The notes beneath the pieces were generated by a model. It did no database searches. It had not been told where the DNA came from and saw only the letters and a list, made by a program, of their open reading frames with translations. A stretch of 64,000 bases of DNA, taken from assembly GCF_010499245.1 (NCBI RefSeq), contig NZ_JAAGOW010000001.1, positions 186,001-250,000 of the forward strand. Direction: 5' to 3'. Positions 51,816-58,427 of this stretch are shown here, in pieces (within the stretch, counting starts at the first letter, position 1; each line of letters starts with the position of its first letter). The position numbers and the translations under genes were made by a program. The DNA is from Variovorax sp. WS11 (GTDB lineage Bacteria > Pseudomonadota > Gammaproteobacteria > Burkholderiales > Burkholderiaceae_C).

Positions 51816-53047
51816 GAGGCTTCCTCCGCACTGAACAGCAGGGGCTGCACGGCGCCGTTCTGGTAGACGATGGGCATGACGGTCTCAGCGGAGGGCTCGT
51901 CGCCTTCCCACCCGTCAGGCCAGGTGCCGGCGGCAATCAGCTCGCGGATGCGGGCCTCCTCCTCGGCGTTGATCAGGCTGATGCGGGGCCGGCCCTGAGC
52001 GTTCGCGGCGGCGTTGCAGGCAGCCTGGATGCCCAGCACGCGCTCCAGGCCCATGAGCCGGGCTTCGAGCGTCAGCGGGCCCATGCGCTGAGGGTTCTTG
52101 GCGATGCTGCCGTCCTTCAGCCGCTCAAGGCCGGCCTTCTTGATCCGATTCTTTGGCTCGCGAAGTTCGCGCCACAGCACCCGCAGGCCGAGCAGCGGCG
52201 ACAGGTAGGCCCAAGCGGGATTGCGCAGCAGCGTGTTAAGCGCCGTGTCCTCGGCAGCCAGCGGGCAGCCGATGCAGCCGGTCCGGGCATTGATCTCTTC
52301 GGCCTCGTCGCCACCGTAGGCATCCGCGATCATGGCCGTGGACCAATCGCCGAACTCGACCAGGGGCGCCCAATGCTTCAGCCACTCCCACACGTGGCAG
52401 ACGCGCATATGCAGCAGCGGCGCCAACGTGGCCAGGATGCCGCTCAGGCCCTTGGCGTCGGGCAGCACCTTCTGGTACCAGCCCTGCCCGCACTCGGCGC
52501 CGTCCTTGCCACACGACATCTCGATGCGCTGGTCGCGGATGGCGCTCTCGCCCTGCCGCACACCGGTGATCATGAGGAACTTGCCGTCGAACTCGGCGAT
52601 GCGCTCGGTCAGCGCGGCCTGCATCGGGTCGATCTTGATCTGCCGCGTGCACCAGCGCAGCGTGTTGTTGTTCGGCGGCGGCACGCCGCGGCCGAGGATG
52701 TAGACCATGAAGCGCTTGTCCATCGGCGCGGTCACCACCTCGACGCGGATGCCGCGCTCGCGCAACTCATCCATGATCTGCTCAGCGGCGATGGCCAGCG
52801 GCGGGAGCTCCTGCCGCGTGTCGGCGTAGAAGACGGTCAGCGAGCGCGGGCGAGGAATCTTCCTGCTCTCGATCAGCCAGACGATCATGGTCAGCGTGGC
52901 GGTGCTGTCCTTCCCGCCAGACCAGGCGATGCCCACGTCCGGGTGGTCCGGCAGGTAGGCTTGCAGCGACTGGATCGTGAGCTCGATGCTCTCCGTCATC
53001 TGCAGGCGCTTGCCGCCGTCGAAGAAGCTGGATTGGTGTGCCTTCAT
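51812..53047 (-). CDS. DndC/PAPS-reductase-like PP-loop enzyme
   Basis: 411 residues. An ATP-pyrophosphatase PP-loop lies at residues 43-49 (SGGKDST). The following blocks match the DndC/phage PAPS-reductase-like class: YADTRQELPPLAI, then NNNTLRWCTRQIK, GVRQGESAIRDQRI, and Cys pairs (CGKDGAECGQGWYQ, RTGCIGCPL). DndC installs sulfur in DNA phosphorothioation; plain PAPS reductases lack the long C-terminal half. The other Dnd proteins are not in the window. Either phage DNA modification or sulfur-nucleotide chemistry is plausible. Confidence 0.85.
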   Translation of the reverse strand: MKAHQSSFFDGGKRLQMTESIELTIQSLQAYLPDHPDVGIAWSGGKDSTATLTMIVWLIESRKIPRPRSLTVFYADTRQELPPLAIAAEQIMDELRERGIRVEVVTAPMDKRFMVYILGRGVPPPNNNTLRWCTRQIKIDPMQAALTERIAEFDGKFLMITGVRQGESAIRDQRIEMSCGKDGAECGQGWYQKVLPDAKGLSGILATLAPLLHMRVCHVWEWLKHWAPLVEFGDWSTAMIADAYGGDEAEEINARTGCIGCPLAAEDTALNTLLRNPAWAYLSPLLGLRVLWRELREPKNRIKKAGLERLKDGSIAKNPQRMGPLTLEARLMGLERVLGIQAACNAAANAQGRPRISLINAEEEARIRELIAAGTWPDGWEGDEPSAETVMPIVYQNGAVQPLLFSAEEAS

Positions 53048-53106
53048 GCAGCGAGCTCCTCGAGGTCGAAGTGATCGCCATGGTTCTTGGGGTCGATCAG
53101 GCTCAT
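53044..53106 (-). CDS. 20-residue micro-ORF between CII-like and DndC-like genes
   Basis: ATG 53106 to TGA 53044 reads MSLIDPKNHGDHFDLEELAA. It overlaps the genes on both sides as ATGA, and its codons carry the GAGGAG Shine-Dalgarno of the DndC-like gene. It may act mainly as a translational coupler or leader. Confidence 0.45.
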   Translation of the reverse strand: MSLIDPKNHGDHFDLEELAA

Positions 53107-53489
53107 GCCACCGCCCGCACGGCCTGCCGGGCCTTGAGTTGCTCGAGCGTCTTCATGGCGCGGTTCAAGGTGTTGGCCGCACCGTTAATCACCTCGACCA
53201 ACTTGACTTCCTCGTCCGCCGGCGTCTTGCGATCGGGCCGCGCGTGCAGTGTCTCGTCGCAGGCATGCATCAGTGGGTCATAGGCTTCGCAGAAGACCAT
53301 GAGCCGGATCACCTGCCCAAAGGTCAGGCGCTGGTCGCCGGTGGGGCTGGCGCAGACCTTCAGCTTCGCGTAGGCGCTGTCGGGCTTCATGTCGGGGAAG
53401 ATGTGCGCCGCGACTTCCTTCCAGCTCTTGCTGGAGTCGTTCACCGCCTGGGTGATCGCGTCGAATTCGTCGTCGTAGAAGAGCTTCAT
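53103..53489 (-). CDS. Putative CII-like phage regulator
   Basis: 128 residues from ATG 53489 (MKLFYDDEFDAITQAVNDSS). The middle (SWKEVAAHIFPDMKPDSAYA then KLKVCASPTGDQRLTFGQVI) resembles phage CII-type regulators that pair a DNA-binding helix with a long KLN-like helix. Assignment is tentative. First gene of the leftward replication operon. Confidence 0.55.
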   Translation of the reverse strand: MKLFYDDEFDAITQAVNDSSKSWKEVAAHIFPDMKPDSAYAKLKVCASPTGDQRLTFGQVIRLMVFCEAYDPLMHACDETLHARPDRKTPADEEVKLVEVINGAANTLNRAMKTLEQLKARQAVRAVA

Positions 53490-53537
53490 TGAGACTCCCA
53501 TAAGAGTTATGGGTGGTTAGGGGAGACGGGCCGGGCC

Positions 53538-53557
53538 AAAAAAAAGACCATCGGTCC
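53538..53557 (-). terminator. Possible weak leftward terminator
   Basis: Leftward GACC-GAT-GGTC is followed by eight T. The stem is only four pairs, but the T-run is clear. It lies between the 75-residue membrane gene and the CII-like gene. Confidence 0.4.
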
Positions 53558-53578
53558 ATGTTTCAAAGCCTTCACGAA

Positions 53579-53806
53579 CTAGCCCTTGAGCGTTTCGGCC
53601 CCCTGCTCGCGGCGCGGGCGCAGGTCCAGCGCACCAGCGAAAGCGACGCATGCCCAGCCGAAGCCGAAAGTGGGGGGAAGGAGATAGCCGGCGGCGTCGA
53701 GCGCCCCGGTGACGATCAGGAAGGCCGCGCTGTAGATGCAGACCAGGAAGAGGACCGCAGAGAGTCGGAACTCCCAGTGCGCAGCGAAGCGGCGGCGGAG
53801 CGGCAT
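53579..53806 (-). CDS. Small two-segment membrane protein
   Basis: 75 residues: MPLRRRFAAHWEFRLSAVLF, two membrane segments (SAVLFLVCIYSAAFLIVTGA and YLLPPTFGFGWACVAFAGA). In the immunity region; possible role in host interaction or exclusion, by position only. Confidence 0.6.
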   Translation of the reverse strand: MPLRRRFAAHWEFRLSAVLFLVCIYSAAFLIVTGALDAAGYLLPPTFGFGWACVAFAGALDLRPRREQGAETLKG

Positions 53807-53891
53807 TCAGGCACTCCTGGCGAAAGGTGTCCGCCCACCCGCGGGGTAGAGTCCGAGCTTCCCAACTTGGACCCCGCGAGGGGCGGACGAC

Positions 53892-54128
53892 ATGGAATTC
53901 CTTGGACAACCGTTTGGCATCCAAAACACATCGGAGGGATGGCTGGTCACCTGGAACGACGCGGTGCTGCACGGTCCGAAGGGAGCGCCGGACGAATCGG
54001 TTTCGTTCACAGTGCTGCTCCCAAGGCGGGCCGATCTGACGATTGCGGAAGTCCAGACGTACGCCCTAAAGCGGGCTGCGGAACTTCTTCAGCACATGAT
54101 TCAGGCGAAGACGACGCCCGGCCAGTAG
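53892..54128 (+). CDS. Unrecognised 78-residue protein
   Basis: MEFLGQPFGIQNTSEGWLVT then ADLTIAEVQTYALKRAAELL. GAGGGG is nine bases before the ATG. Read opposite to its neighbours. No family recognised. Confidence 0.6.
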   Translation: MEFLGQPFGIQNTSEGWLVTWNDAVLHGPKGAPDESVSFTVLLPRRADLTIAEVQTYALKRAAELLQHMIQAKTTPGQ

Positions 54129-54160
54129 CGCCGCACCAGCAGTACTGCTCGAACGCCATG

Positions 54161-54394
54161 TCAGGCGGCCTTGGGCTCGGGCTCGCCGGCACTCTCAGAA
54201 AACTCTTCGACCAGATCTGCGACCTTGAGCCGCGCATCCGCGTCAGCAAGCTTGGCCAACAGGTCTACGGTGGGCTTTTTCCCCTTCCACCGAGTCGCCA
54301 ACTGCCAGAGGTATCCCGGTGAAATGCCGCAGCGTTTCGCCAGGTCGGCGCGCTGTTCGCGCGTCAGCGATGGGTGAAGTTCGGATAGGCGCAT
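54161..54394 (-). CDS. Cro-like HTH protein
   Basis: 77 residues. HTH (LTREQRADLAKRCGISPGYL then WQLATRWKGKKPTVDLLAKL) of the YdaS/Cro type. Divergent from the CI-like gene across a cluster of operators, in the cro position. A leftward TTGCAA-16-TATCAT promoter overlaps the first operators. Confidence 0.8.
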   Translation of the reverse strand: MRLSELHPSLTREQRADLAKRCGISPGYLWQLATRWKGKKPTVDLLAKLADADARLKVADLVEEFSESAGEPEPKAA

Positions 54395-54404
54395 CCGTGA
54401 ATGA

Positions 54405-54465
54405 TAGCGCCGCGCTAAGCAATTGCAATAGCGCTGCGCTACGCCACATGATCAGCGGCGCGCTA
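54405..54465. promoter_or_regulatory. Operator cluster between cro-like and CI-like genes
   Basis: TAGCGCCGCGCTA (54405-54417) and TAGCGCTGCGCTA (54429-54441) are perfect 13-bp palindromes with a free central base; CAGCGGCGCGCTA (54453-54465) is a degenerate third. The palindrome GCAATTGC (54419-54426) carries the shared -35 region. Confidence 0.85.
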
Positions 54466-54477
54466 TTCAATGCGGGG

Positions 54478-54897
54478 ATGAAGACAGTAGAAGAGGTTCG
54501 GCGCGTCCGCCTTCAGGAGTTGAAGGCGACGTTCGGTTCGTTCGCCGCCATCAACAAGGCTCTCAACCGCACCCCGACAGACTCGACGCTCAGCCAGATC
54601 GCCAACCAGGCGTCTGGGAGCAAGACCGACAAGCCCAAGACGATGGGATCGCCTCAGGCCAGAGCAATCGAAGCTGCGCTGAAGCTCGAGGCCGGTTGGA
54701 TGGACACAGACCCCCAACTGGTCGCTGCTGCCGCGAATGCACCACGGTCCTGGCCATTTCCAGGCATCGATATGGCCAAGGTGGCCGCCCTCGATGCCGA
54801 TTCGATCAATCGACTCGAGGGAGCACTCCTGCTGACCGCCGCCCAATTGGGCAAAGACGTGGCAGCCCAGCGCCCAGAAAACCGCAAGGCCGCGTGA
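54478..54897 (+). CDS. CI-like repressor without a peptidase domain
   Basis: 139 residues from ATG 54478 (MKTVEEVRRVRLQELKATFG). The HTH and following signature (TDSTLSQIANQASGS, then PQARAIEAALKLEAGWMDTD) match the N terminus of phage repressors with LexA-type peptidases. Here the protein ends after a short helical tail, with no Ser-Lys peptidase. Induction therefore cannot use the usual RecA-stimulated self-cleavage, unless a partner provides it. Confidence 0.82.
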   Translation: MKTVEEVRRVRLQELKATFGSFAAINKALNRTPTDSTLSQIANQASGSKTDKPKTMGSPQARAIEAALKLEAGWMDTDPQLVAAAANAPRSWPFPGIDMAKVAALDADSINRLEGALLLTAAQLGKDVAAQRPENRKAA

Positions 54898-55087
54898 GCG
54901 CCCCCGCCCCAATCTACGTGCTGCAGCGAACCGAAGGTATTAGCCTTGCGTCCCGGCTAGGGTGGGTCCGGGGCATTTGCGTGAAAAATTCCTCGTGGTG
55001 GTGTGCGCGCGTCAGCCCAGAATCCGCTTGGGGGTCTTTGCCAGAGACGTGCGGCCACGCGCGCAGGCGCTAGCAAGGAGCGAGGGA

Positions 55088-55366
55088 ATGCTGAAGGTGT
55101 TGTTGTGGCTCGTGGCGCTGCTGCCGATAGCAGCCTTCGCGCAGCCGCGTTGCTACTGGACCGACATGATTGAACCCCAGCCATTCCTCGGTACGGAGAA
55201 CGAAGTCATTGTTCTTGCCGATGGCAGCGTCTGGAAAGACATCAGCTACCTCTACCTGTACCTCTACGAGTACTCGCCGAGGGTCGTGATCTGCCCTGAT
55301 CAAGGCCGGATGATCTTGGAATCGGGTGGCAGGCGCCATGTCTTCACGTTGATCCGTCTGAGATAG
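55088..55366 (+). CDS. Small secreted protein next to the repressor
   Basis: 92 residues with a signal peptide (MLKVLLWLVALLPIAAFAQP), a Tyr-rich stretch (DISYLYLYLYEYS) and two Cys. AAGGAG is upstream. Its place beside the repressor, in a region that would be expressed in the lysogen, suggests a lysogenic conversion or superinfection exclusion protein; no family recognised. Confidence 0.72.
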   Translation: MLKVLLWLVALLPIAAFAQPRCYWTDMIEPQPFLGTENEVIVLADGSVWKDISYLYLYLYEYSPRVVICPDQGRMILESGGRRHVFTLIRLR

Positions 55367-55391
55367 CGCGCTCTCTCAACCTCCTCTCCTC

Positions 55392-55414
55392 AGCCCGCCG
55401 CGCGCGGGCTTTTT
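55392..55414 (+). terminator. Terminator after the secreted protein gene
   Basis: AGCCCGC (55392-55398) pairs with GCGGGCT (55404-55410) and a TTTTT run. It separates the immunity genes from the rightward early promoter. Confidence 0.9.
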
Positions 55415-55446
55415 CACGCCTTTAGATGCCGCCCAAGAGCGATACT

Positions 55447-55487
55447 TAGCGCTGCGCTATTGACAATGCATAGCGCGGCGCTATTAT
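55447..55487 (+). promoter_or_regulatory. Rightward early promoter with two operators
   Basis: TTGACA (55460-55465) and TATTAT (55482-55487), 16 bases apart. Operators TAGCGCTGCGCTA (55447-55459) and TAGCGCGGCGCTA (55471-55483) abut the -35 and cover the spacer and -10. Repressor binding would block this promoter, which starts the operon from 55513. Confidence 0.88.
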
Positions 55488-55512
55488 TTGTCCATCCAAA
55501 CAGGAGATGGAC

Positions 55513-55764
55513 ATGGACAACAGAGGACTTCGGGAGCACGGCAGCGAGCTGCAAAAGCTCCACGAACTGCGCCTTGAGACCACGACGGTCGCGCTGACGC
55601 AGGAAGAGTTTGAGGCGCACGCCGCCGAAACGGCCGCGGCCCTCCTGCAACTGATGCGGGTGTTCCAGGTGCGCAGCGTCCGTCGCCGCGCGAAGGCAGA
55701 AGCGATCCTCGCCACGTTTGAAGGTCGTCGCGCAATTGCCAGGGCTTCGGGAGCCGCATCGTGA
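55513..55764 (+). CDS. Small helical phage protein
   Basis: 83 residues from ATG 55513 (MDNRGLREHGSELQKLHELR), all-helical and charged. AGGAG at 55502-55506 is six bases before this ATG; an ATG at 55507 would touch it. First gene of the repressor-controlled rightward operon. Function unknown. Confidence 0.65.
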   Translation: MDNRGLREHGSELQKLHELRLETTTVALTQEEFEAHAAETAAALLQLMRVFQVRSVRRRAKAEAILATFEGRRAIARASGAAS

Positions 55765-55937
55765 ACGGCGCCCTCTTCCCCAACGTCGAGCGCCGCGACA
55801 GCGGCCCGGCCAGCCAGGACCGCACGTCCGAGGAGTGGTTCGAGAACAGCGTCGAGTCGACCGAGGCGCGCGACTGCGACGACCTGACCGATGACATGGT
55901 GGACGCCGCCGATTCCATGTTCGGAGTCGCGGCATGA
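55761..55937 (+). CDS. Small acidic phage protein
   Basis: 58 residues from GTG 55761 (MNGALFPNVERRDSGPASQD), acidic, ending with FGVAA. GTGA and ATGA overlaps with its neighbours support the frame. Function unknown. Confidence 0.58.
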   Translation: MNGALFPNVERRDSGPASQDRTSEEWFENSVESTEARDCDDLTDDMVDAADSMFGVAA

Positions 55938-56078
55938 AGGTGCTCGACCGCATCAGCAGCGCTGTTGCGCTTCCTGACCGCGCAGCAGCGCAAGGAACAC
56001 GCGCCGACGGCTTCCGAGGCCGCCATTAACGATCTCGCGCGCCGCATGGGCGTGCGCCTGCCGGGGAGCGCATCGTGA
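55934..56078 (+). pseudogene. Small phage protein with a one-base frame shift
   Basis: ATG 55934 overlaps the previous stop and TGA 56076-56078 overlaps the next start, but the 145-base span is one base over a multiple of three. The start frame reads MKVLDRISSA then ends early; the good frame continues as LLRFLTAQQRKEHAPTASEA to LARRMGVRLPGSAS. Deleting one base near 55960-55966 gives a 47-residue protein. Confidence 0.65.
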
Positions 56079-56491
56079 GCCACGTCACGCACGAATTCCC
56101 GCGCGCCTACGAAGCCGCGACGAAGGTCGACCCGCTGATCCTGGACCAGGCGCTGGATCACATCGCCCGCACCGCGGCGCGCAGCCGTAGCCAGACCCGG
56201 CGCCTGCGCTGGATCGAGCAGCGCGCACTGATCGCCCTGCGCGGCGATGAGTTCCGCGACCTCGACATCGAGCTGCCCAAGAGCGCCGGGCCTGACACGC
56301 ACGAGAAGCTGCAGCGGCGGATGGCGTACCACATCGCTGTCAAGCACGAGATGCTCGAAGCCCTACAGGCGCTGCACGCCAACATGCTGGCGCAAGGCCT
56401 GGAAGACGAAGCCAAGCGACCGACCGAAGACGAGTTCCAGCAGTGCATGCGGCAAGCCGCGGCCGCCATCGCGAAAGGCGGTGAAGCATGA
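56075..56491 (+). CDS. Phage early protein, unassigned
   Basis: 138 residues from GTG 56075: MSHVTHEFPRAYEAATKVDP, mostly helical (AMYHIAVKHEML-type segments), basic N-terminal third. Overlaps both neighbours (GTGA, ATGA). Function unknown. Confidence 0.65.
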   Translation: MSHVTHEFPRAYEAATKVDPLILDQALDHIARTAARSRSQTRRLRWIEQRALIALRGDEFRDLDIELPKSAGPDTHEKLQRRMAYHIAVKHEMLEALQALHANMLAQGLEDEAKRPTEDEFQQCMRQAAAAIAKGGEA

Positions 56492-56823
56492 AGTGCCGCC
56501 CTGGCGACCTCGCCCTCACCTACGGTGCGCCGACGGACAACGGCCTTCTGGTGGAAGTTGCCGAGGTCGGCGAACTGCCGCCGAGCCTCAAGCTGGAGTG
56601 GGGCCCGTTCTGGCGGGTGACCTCGCTTGGCTCGCCCTTCCACATGGAGCCGCACCAGCGCTCGCAGACGGCCATCTGGCCAGACCGACTGCTGCACCCC
56701 ATCCGCAACCCCGGCGACGACGCGATCGACTGGGCCAGCCATCGCACGCCGCGCAGCGCAGATCTGCGCCAGGAGCAACTGGCCCGGGCCCGTCACCAAC
56801 TGCTGGAGGTGGCGTCCTCATGA
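56488..56823 (+). CDS. Phage early protein, unassigned
   Basis: 111 residues: MKCRPGDLALTYGAPTDNGL, a small beta-rich N-terminal part with a conserved W-x-V (EWGPFWRVTSLG), then a helix. ATGA overlaps both sides. Function unknown. Confidence 0.65.
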   Translation: MKCRPGDLALTYGAPTDNGLLVEVAEVGELPPSLKLEWGPFWRVTSLGSPFHMEPHQRSQTAIWPDRLLHPIRNPGDDAIDWASHRTPRSADLRQEQLARARHQLLEVASS

Positions 56824-56999
56824 TCTTCGCGCCGCTCTCCCCTGAGAAGGTTGTCGCTCAGCAGCTGTACGAGGCGCGCCGGCTGGCGCTCGAGCATCGC
56901 GCTGCCGCCGAGCACCACGCCGCCCTGGCCGACATGTACGACGGCCGCGTCGAGCGACTGGAGCCCCTGAGCCCACCGCTCTCGAAAGGCAAGCCATGA
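56820..56999 (+). CDS. Small helical phage protein
   Basis: 59 residues from ATG 56820: MIFAPLSPEKVVAQQLYEAR then RAAAEHHAALADMYDGRVER. ATGA overlaps at both ends support this frame. Function unknown. Confidence 0.6.
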   Translation: MIFAPLSPEKVVAQQLYEARRLALEHRAAAEHHAALADMYDGRVERLEPLSPPLSKGKP

Positions 57000-57181
57000 G
57001 CCGAGCACATCCGCACGGCTTCCCCGATGACACGCCGGAGCCGCTCGCCCAGCCCTACAGCGCTGCCAGCGCCTTCATCGACCGGGTGCTCTATTGGTCC
57101 GTCTTCGCCGGCGTGCTGGTGCTGGGCGCCTCGATCGGCGGCCTGGTCGTCTGGCTCTCTCGCGTCCCCGTCAACAGCTGA
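56996..57181 (+). CDS. Small membrane protein
   Basis: 61 residues: MSRAHPHGFPDDTPEPLAQP, then one membrane segment (WSVFAGVLVLGASIGGLVVW). Function unknown. Confidence 0.6.
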   Translation: MSRAHPHGFPDDTPEPLAQPYSAASAFIDRVLYWSVFAGVLVLGASIGGLVVWLSRVPVNS

Positions 57182-57192
57182 AAGGACTCGCC

Positions 57193-57339
57193 ATGGACTC
57201 CGATGACCACGACCTCACGTCCACCGAGGACCTCGACTTCATCGTCTCCGCGGCATTGCTGTGGGCCGGTGTCCTGCTGCTCGCGCTGTACGGCGACCGC
57301 GCCGCCCTCTTCCTCAACTCCCTCTTCCTCAACCTCTGA
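57193..57339 (+). CDS. Very small membrane protein
   Basis: 48 residues from ATG 57193: MDSDDHDLTSTEDLDFIVSA then LLWAGVLLLALYGDRAALFL. Starts 11 bases after the previous gene. Function unknown. Confidence 0.5.
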   Translation: MDSDDHDLTSTEDLDFIVSAALLWAGVLLLALYGDRAALFLNSLFLNL

Positions 57340-57346
57340 GAGCTTC

Positions 57347-58402
57347 ATGAGCAACGTACTTGCAATCCAACAGCAACAGGGCGGCGCGCTGGCGCAGTCC
57401 GCAGCCTCCGGCCGCATGGCAGTGGCCGACATCATCAGCCACGTGGCGATGGTGCAGGAAGTCATGCGCGCCGTCATGAAGCCCGACGTGCACTACGGCG
57501 TCATCCCGGGCACGGATAAGCCGACGCTCCTGAAGCAAGGTGCGGAAGTCCTGTGCATGGCGTTCCGGGTCGCCGACTCCTATCAGGTCGAGGACCTGTC
57601 TACGGGCGAAGTCGTGCGCTATCGCGTCACCTGCACCGGCGTGCATCAGACCAGTGGCCTCGTGCTCGGCACCGGCATGGGCGAAGCCTCGAGCGGCGAG
57701 GAAAAGTACAAGTGGCGCAAGGCCTACAAGGAAGAGTTCGAGGCCACGCCTGCGAACCTGCGCCGCGAGAAGAAGGGCTTCAACAAGGCGAAGAAGGAAA
57801 GCTACTCGACTTTCCAGGTGCGCACGGAGCCGGCTGACCTCGCGAACACCATCCTGAAGATGGCGAACAAGCGCGCCAAGATCGCCATGACCATCAACGT
57901 CACGGCGTGCGGCGACATGTTCGGCCAAGACCTGGAAGACATGGAAGAGACGTTGCGCGACCACCTGACGCGGCACGGCGGCGAGGGCGGAGCAACTGAT
58001 CAAGACGCGCCGGCGGCACCCACCTACTACCTGCAGGCCGACTTCGATGCGAACCTCGCAATCTGGAAGAAGGTCATCGCCAAGGGCGCGAAGCCGGATG
58101 ACGTCATCGCCAAGATCAACTCGGCGAACCAGAAGACGCCGCTGAGCGACGCTCAGAAGGAAGTCATCCGCGGCCTGGCCCAAGCCTCGCAGGCGGCGCC
58201 CGCGCCAGCACCAGCGCCGGCCCCTGCCGCCGCCGCAGTGCAACTCTCGCACGCCGACGTGCTGGAGAAGTTGCGCGCAGCCAAGGACGAAGACGCGCTC
58301 AATGCCGCGCTCGACCTCGCCAACTCCGTTACGCGCACCGATGAGGAGAGCGCGGCCGAGGAGGCCTGCTACGACGAGTGCCTCGCCAAGCTGCGCGGCT
58401 GA
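57347..58402 (+). CDS. Putative single-strand annealing/recombination protein
   Basis: 351 residues from ATG 57347. The N terminus (IISHVAMVQEVMRAVMKPDV, then HYGVIPGTDKPTLLKQGAEV) is conserved in phage proteins found beside YqaJ exonucleases. A basic middle (ANKRAKIAMTINVTACGDMF) may bind DNA. The C terminus (ADFDANLAIWKKVIAKGAKP) resembles the tail of RecT/ERF-type partners. Annealing function is inferred from adjacency, not from a recognised domain. Confidence 0.65.
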   Translation: MSNVLAIQQQQGGALAQSAASGRMAVADIISHVAMVQEVMRAVMKPDVHYGVIPGTDKPTLLKQGAEVLCMAFRVADSYQVEDLSTGEVVRYRVTCTGVHQTSGLVLGTGMGEASSGEEKYKWRKAYKEEFEATPANLRREKKGFNKAKKESYSTFQVRTEPADLANTILKMANKRAKIAMTINVTACGDMFGQDLEDMEETLRDHLTRHGGEGGATDQDAPAAPTYYLQADFDANLAIWKKVIAKGAKPDDVIAKINSANQKTPLSDAQKEVIRGLAQASQAAPAPAPAPAPAAAAVQLSHADVLEKLRAAKDEDALNAALDLANSVTRTDEESAAEEACYDECLAKLRG

Positions 58403-58427
58403 TCACCGACCGATACCAAGGATCACC

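Noticed and set aside
54478-54897. Truncated repressor pseudogene
   Set aside because: The short form ends with a plausible helical tail, has no broken frame, and intact operators surround it, so it looks like a genuine short repressor.
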